Source: Clostridium sp. UBA3947 (lineage in GTDB: Bacteria; Bacillota; Clostridia; Clostridiales; Clostridiaceae). From it: DNA of 17,556 bases. Positions 14,774 through 17,556 of the stretch are shown here, piece by piece. Where the stretch lies: NCBI GenBank assembly GCA_002385545.1, contig DGDR01000118.1, positions 1 through 17,556 on the forward strand, given 5' to 3'. The translations under genes were made by a program, and so were the position numbers. Under the pieces are notes generated by a model. The model ran no database searches and was not told the origin of the DNA. It saw nothing but the letters and a program-made list of their open reading frames with translations. Numbering within the stretch: position 1 is the first letter of the stretch; every line of letters begins with the position of its first letter.

Positions 14774-14858
14774 ATATCAATCATTCCTGTAAAACTCCAT
14801 AACTAAGTTTGCTATTTAGTGATTTTGATGAAAAATATGGCTGTTGGATATCTAAAAA

Positions 14859-14864
14859 AGGATG
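14859..14864 (+). promoter_or_regulatory. Ribosome binding site that sets the transglutaminase start
   Basis: AGGATG lies seven bases before the ATG at 14872. The frame extends upstream to a TTG at 14809, but the added 21 residues are polar and not typical of the family's membrane start. Confidence 0.65.
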
Positions 14865-14871
14865 TGATTTA

Positions 14872-17070
14872 ATGGAGTGGTTTAAACAACATATAACAGG
14901 TATATTTATACACTATATAAATATACTTTTTATGTTCGTTCTAATGGCTACCTGCTATCAAATAGACGATTTTAATTATTTCTACATAACCTTGCTTTAT
15001 ATAGGCTTTATTATGGTGTACTTATTTTTCACTGGGGTTTTAAATACTGCCTTGAAGAAATTTATATTTGTACTGTTATCATTAGTTGCCCTTGTGATTT
15101 TGGCTTTTATCTTTAAAGCATCCATAATTGATTTTTTTTATAGAGACTTAGTAGAAAATATAATAATTATTAACGATAAGTTATATAATAACCAGATTAC
15201 TTTCTTTTACTTGTTTAAACCAACTATAACCGTTGTATTACCATTGATTTTAATAATTTTATTTATTCTTTACGAGCATAGAATAACGGAAGGAATACTA
15301 ATATTAACATTTTCTGAAATGATCTTTTTTTGGTATTTAGAATATAAAAGTGAAGTAAGATCTATGTTACTACCCTTTGCCATTATTTCTGTAATGACCT
15401 ATATGCTTAACAACTATAAAAAGACCCAAAGTTTGTTTCAAAAAAAGGGAATATATTCAACTATTAATGGTGGAAAATTATTTGTAAATATTATCATATG
15501 TAGTATTATAGCTAGTATTATAGCTTTACCTTTACCACAAGAAATAGAGGGGAAGGATAGTATATCTATTCTAAAAGCTATAGATGGTAAGGGGAAGGGT
15601 TCTAAAGGTTTAATTAATATAGAAACTGCAGCTAAAGGAGCGTTTGGTATAGGTCAAACTGGTTATTCAAGCACTGAAAAAAGATTAGGGGGACCTTTGC
15701 AATTAAATAACAGCTTAGCCTTTAAAGTTAAGAGTGAAAAGAGTTATTATTTAAAAGGTCATGTAAAGAATGAATATACAGGATATTCATGGAGAAATAC
15801 CGTTGATGACTTAGAAGAGTTAAATTCAAAGATTATGCTTGAAGCGGAAAAAGCTAGGAAGAGTAATCCTAATATGAGTCTTTTTCCCACTACCGAACTT
15901 AAGGAGATTACTATTTATCCTGTAGGCTTGAGAACAACCTCTTTTATGGTGCCGATGTACACAAATAATATTAAATACCATAAGGAAGGCATAATTGTGG
16001 GAGAAGATAGGGCTGTATTTTTAATGAGCTCTAATATTGATAAAGAGTATACTGTGGAATTCTATGATGTAGACTACACTGATATTAATCAGGATTATTA
16101 CGGAATGTATTATGTACAGGATAAGGACTATGTAAAGTATTTACAGCTACCAGAGGGTATTACTGAAAGAACTGTAGATTTAGTATATGACCTAGTAATG
16201 GATTGTAGTAACAATGCTGAAAAGGCTAAAAAGATAAGAGATTATTTATCAGAGAACTATACTTACACCTTAAATGCTTCTGTTTTACCAGAGGGAAAGG
16301 ACTTTGTTGATTATTTCTTATTTGAAGATCCAAAGGGTTATTGTGTTCATTTTGCTACTTCTTTAGCCATTATGTATAGAATAGCTGGTATACCAGCAAG
16401 ATTTGTAGAAGGCTATAAGATGAATGACGCCTTATTAAAGGATGGAGTATATAATGTTACCAATGATACTGCTCATGCTTGGGTTGAGTATCTTGTCACA
16501 GATGACTTATGGGCAATCAGTGATTGCGCGCCTACTGCCTTTGAAGAAAACCTACAACCAGTGGTAGAGGAGCCAAAGGAAGAAACACCTAAACCTGACC
16601 CTGATCCCCAAACTAATAAACCAGAGAATACTCCTAATACTTCCAATAACAATAGTAAAAATGAGTCCAAAAGCAATACCATTAAGCTAAAGGTAAAGTC
16701 CAATAGTTTATTTATCGTTGCTACAGTATTAGTTTTAATTCTTATAGGCTTATGTATAGGAATTTCAACTAATAGGACAAGAAAAATACTAAGCAGCGAA
16801 AGCTCAATTCCTTTATATAATTATATTTTAAAAAGGTTGAAGCGTTATAAAATAAAGAAGGATCCAGCTTTAACGGATAAGGAATTTGCTGAGCGACAAG
16901 AAAAGGAATTGCAGGAAATATTGCTACCTTTAACTAAATTGGTATATGATGAATTCTATGGTGGTATAAAAAATGTAGAATTTGAAAAAAGTAAAACTTA
17001 CTATAATTTTGAGCAATATTTGAAGAAAAAAGAAAATAATTTAAAGTATTATTTGAAAAAATTATTTTAG
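14872..17070 (+). CDS. Polytopic transglutaminase-like membrane protein (TgpA-type)
   Basis: A 732-residue membrane protein. About seven N-terminal helices (near 11-29, 34-56, 64-84, 117-135, 140-156, 164-179, 203-222) lead to a large external part with a transglutaminase-like domain (about 440-560), a Pro/Asn-rich linker, one more helix (about 612-633) and a cytoplasmic tail of about 100 residues resembling the DUF4129 end of TgpA relatives. The catalytic triad is complete: C491 in GYCVHFATS, H535 in AHAWVEY and D551 in WAISDCAP. Such domains can cross-link or cleave amide bonds; the substrate is unknown but would lie outside the membrane. It closes the moxR-DUF58 operon, about 100 bases after the DUF58 stop. 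The set is widespread in bacteria. Confidence 0.9.
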   Translation: MEWFKQHITGIFIHYINILFMFVLMATCYQIDDFNYFYITLLYIGFIMVYLFFTGVLNTALKKFIFVLLSLVALVILAFIFKASIIDFFYRDLVENIIIINDKLYNNQITFFYLFKPTITVVLPLILIILFILYEHRITEGILILTFSEMIFFWYLEYKSEVRSMLLPFAIISVMTYMLNNYKKTQSLFQKKGIYSTINGGKLFVNIIICSIIASIIALPLPQEIEGKDSISILKAIDGKGKGSKGLINIETAAKGAFGIGQTGYSSTEKRLGGPLQLNNSLAFKVKSEKSYYLKGHVKNEYTGYSWRNTVDDLEELNSKIMLEAEKARKSNPNMSLFPTTELKEITIYPVGLRTTSFMVPMYTNNIKYHKEGIIVGEDRAVFLMSSNIDKEYTVEFYDVDYTDINQDYYGMYYVQDKDYVKYLQLPEGITERTVDLVYDLVMDCSNNAEKAKKIRDYLSENYTYTLNASVLPEGKDFVDYFLFEDPKGYCVHFATSLAIMYRIAGIPARFVEGYKMNDALLKDGVYNVTNDTAHAWVEYLVTDDLWAISDCAPTAFEENLQPVVEEPKEETPKPDPDPQTNKPENTPNTSNNNSKNESKSNTIKLKVKSNSLFIVATVLVLILIGLCIGISTNRTRKILSSESSIPLYNYILKRLKRYKIKKDPALTDKEFAERQEKELQEILLPLTKLVYDEFYGGIKNVEFEKSKTYYNFEQYLKKKENNLKYYLKKLF

Positions 17071-17095
17071 AGTTATTTAATTTTTTTTAAGGCTG

Positions 17096-17104
17096 TGCTA
17101 TACT
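17096..17104 (+). promoter_or_regulatory. Extended -10 promoter of tRNA-Leu
   Basis: TGCTATACT matches the extended -10 pattern (5 of 6 in the hexamer plus TG). Transcription would start near 17111, about 11 bases before the mature tRNA. Confidence 0.5.
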
Positions 17105-17121
17105 TATTTAGTGTAGTACAG

Positions 17122-17201
17122 GCGGATATGGCGGAACTGGCAGACGCACTAGATTCAGGTTCTAGCGGGAAACCGTGCAGGTTCGACTCCTGTTATCCGC
17201 A
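17122..17201 (+). tRNA. tRNA-Leu (anticodon CAG)
   Basis: Folds as a complete class II tRNA. The acceptor stem pairs GCGGATA (17122-17128) with TATCCGC (17194-17200), followed by discriminator A. The D stem is GCG/CGC, and the anticodon stem CTAGA/TCTAG encloses the loop TTCAGGT with anticodon CAG (17156-17158), reading CUG. The variable arm is short (CGG/CCG with a GAAA loop). The T arm GCAGG/CCTGT closes the TTCGACT loop. CCA is not encoded and must be added after transcription. It is a lone tRNA gene with its own promoter and terminator. Confidence 0.95.
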
Positions 17202-17203
17202 CT

Positions 17204-17246
17204 AAATAAGGCTTTCAGTGGTGAATGCTGGAAGCCTTATTTTTTT
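17204..17246 (+). terminator. Rho-independent terminator of tRNA-Leu
   Basis: A 15-bp stem, AAATAAGGCTTTCAG (17204-17218) with CTGGAAGCCTTATTT (17228-17242), one G-U pair, a 9-base loop and seven Ts (17240-17246). It begins two bases after the mature tRNA end. Confidence 0.92.
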
Positions 17247-17247
17247 G

Positions 17248-17277
17248 TTTACGAACCAATAAAATATATGCTAAAAT
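17248..17277 (+). promoter_or_regulatory. Candidate promoter of the partial 3' gene
   Basis: TTTACG (17248-17253, 4 of 6), an 18-base spacer, then TAAAAT (17272-17277) preceded by TGC, an extended -10. It leaves a leader of about 75 bases before the GTG start. Confidence 0.4.
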
Positions 17278-17357
17278 ATAAGTAATTATGACTGCGTATA
17301 GTTCTTGTATGTTATAAAAATTGAGATACAAAACGGGAATAAGGATGTGTTACTAGC

Positions 17358-17556
17358 GTGAGGATAAGAATACGAAACAAGAGACGATTTTTTATTTCAA
17401 TATCTATACTAATTCTGCTAATTATTATAGCAATAAACGGTAAACAATCATTAAACAAGAGCGCAGCCTCCGATGTGATAGATTCTAAAAATACTAATTC
17501 TAACAAGTCAGATAATAAGAGTGGAAGCTCTATTAGTTTTAGCAAGGATGGAAGTA
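17358..17556 (+). CDS. N-terminal part of an exported or membrane-anchored protein (cut by window edge)
   Basis: The first 66 codons of a gene that runs off the right edge. It starts at GTG with AAGGATG (17341-17347) ten bases upstream; an in-frame stop just before (17340-17342) leaves no earlier start. A strongly basic N-terminus (five Arg and one Lys in the first 10 residues) is followed by a hydrophobic stretch at about 11-26 with no clear signal-peptidase site. Next comes a Ser/Asn/Lys-rich, probably unstructured linker. That is the usual beginning of a cell-surface enzyme or binding protein anchored by its N-terminus in Firmicutes. The functional domain lies outside the window, so no function is assigned. 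Confidence 0.7.
   Translation, partial: MRIRIRNKRRFFISISILILLIIIAINGKQSLNKSAASDVIDSKNTNSNKSDNKSGSSISFSKDGS

Noticed and set aside
17056..17086. Hairpin AAAAAATTA/TAATTTTTT with a T run at the end of the transglutaminase gene
   Set aside because: The stem is wholly A-T and would be too weak to pause polymerase; in this AT-rich sequence it is probably chance.
17122..17357. Mobile element integrated at tRNA-Leu
   Set aside because: The tRNA is complete, followed directly by its own terminator, with no repeat of its 3' end and no integrase in view.

Overview
The window is about 17.6 kb of AT-rich, densely coding DNA. All recognisable genes lie on the + strand. The gene set (single-subunit enzyme I of the PTS, tandem VanW-domain wall proteins, a MoxR/DUF58/transglutaminase operon, an OmpR-type two-component system with an FtsX-type ABC transporter), the strong AGGAGG-like ribosome sites and the U-tailed hairpin terminators point to a low-GC Firmicute, most likely a Clostridium-like member of the Clostridia. 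This rests on style and family resemblance; the species cannot be fixed from the sequence. I see no insertion sequence, prophage, CRISPR array or sign of recent transfer, so this looks like ordinary chromosome.

Region 1 (1-4300), housekeeping: nth (endonuclease III), then ptsI (PTS enzyme I), ddl (D-Ala-D-Ala ligase) and an AlkD-like DNA glycosylase. The last three are spaced by only 42 and 24 bases and end at a strong terminator (4259-4296), so they look like one transcript. A well-formed minus-strand promoter at 91-119 implies a gene reading leftwards out of the window.

Region 2 (4300-9570), sensing and transport: an OmpR-type response regulator and a membrane histidine kinase overlap by 8 bases. 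After a short hairpin come an 8-TM FtsX-type ABC permease and its ATPase, closed by a clear terminator (9539-9566). The kinase probably senses an envelope signal and the regulator controls the transporter. The substrate is unknown; antimicrobial peptide or lipid handling is the usual role of such sets.

Region 3 (9570-12530), cell wall: two paralogous membrane-anchored VanW-domain proteins in tandem, each with N-terminal PG_binding_4-like repeats, a VanW core with an invariant Cys, and a G5-like tail. By analogy with VanW-domain L,D-transpeptidases reported in Clostridioides difficile, these are candidate 3-3 peptidoglycan cross-linking enzymes. They are the most interesting feature of the window.

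Region 4 (12530-17070), envelope or unknown process: moxR-type AAA+ ATPase, DUF58 protein and a polytopic transglutaminase with an intact Cys-His-Asp triad, behind an extended -10 promoter.

Region 5 (17070-17556): a single tRNA-Leu(CAG) with its own promoter and terminator, then the first 66 codons of an exported or membrane-anchored protein cut by the window edge.

Several starts were moved inward from the longest open frame because a good ribosome site precedes an internal ATG: ptsI 891, ABC ATPase 8756, second VanW gene 11113, transglutaminase 14872. I saw no single undescribed system beyond doubt. The best leads are the VanW pair and the uncharacterised two-component/ABC set.
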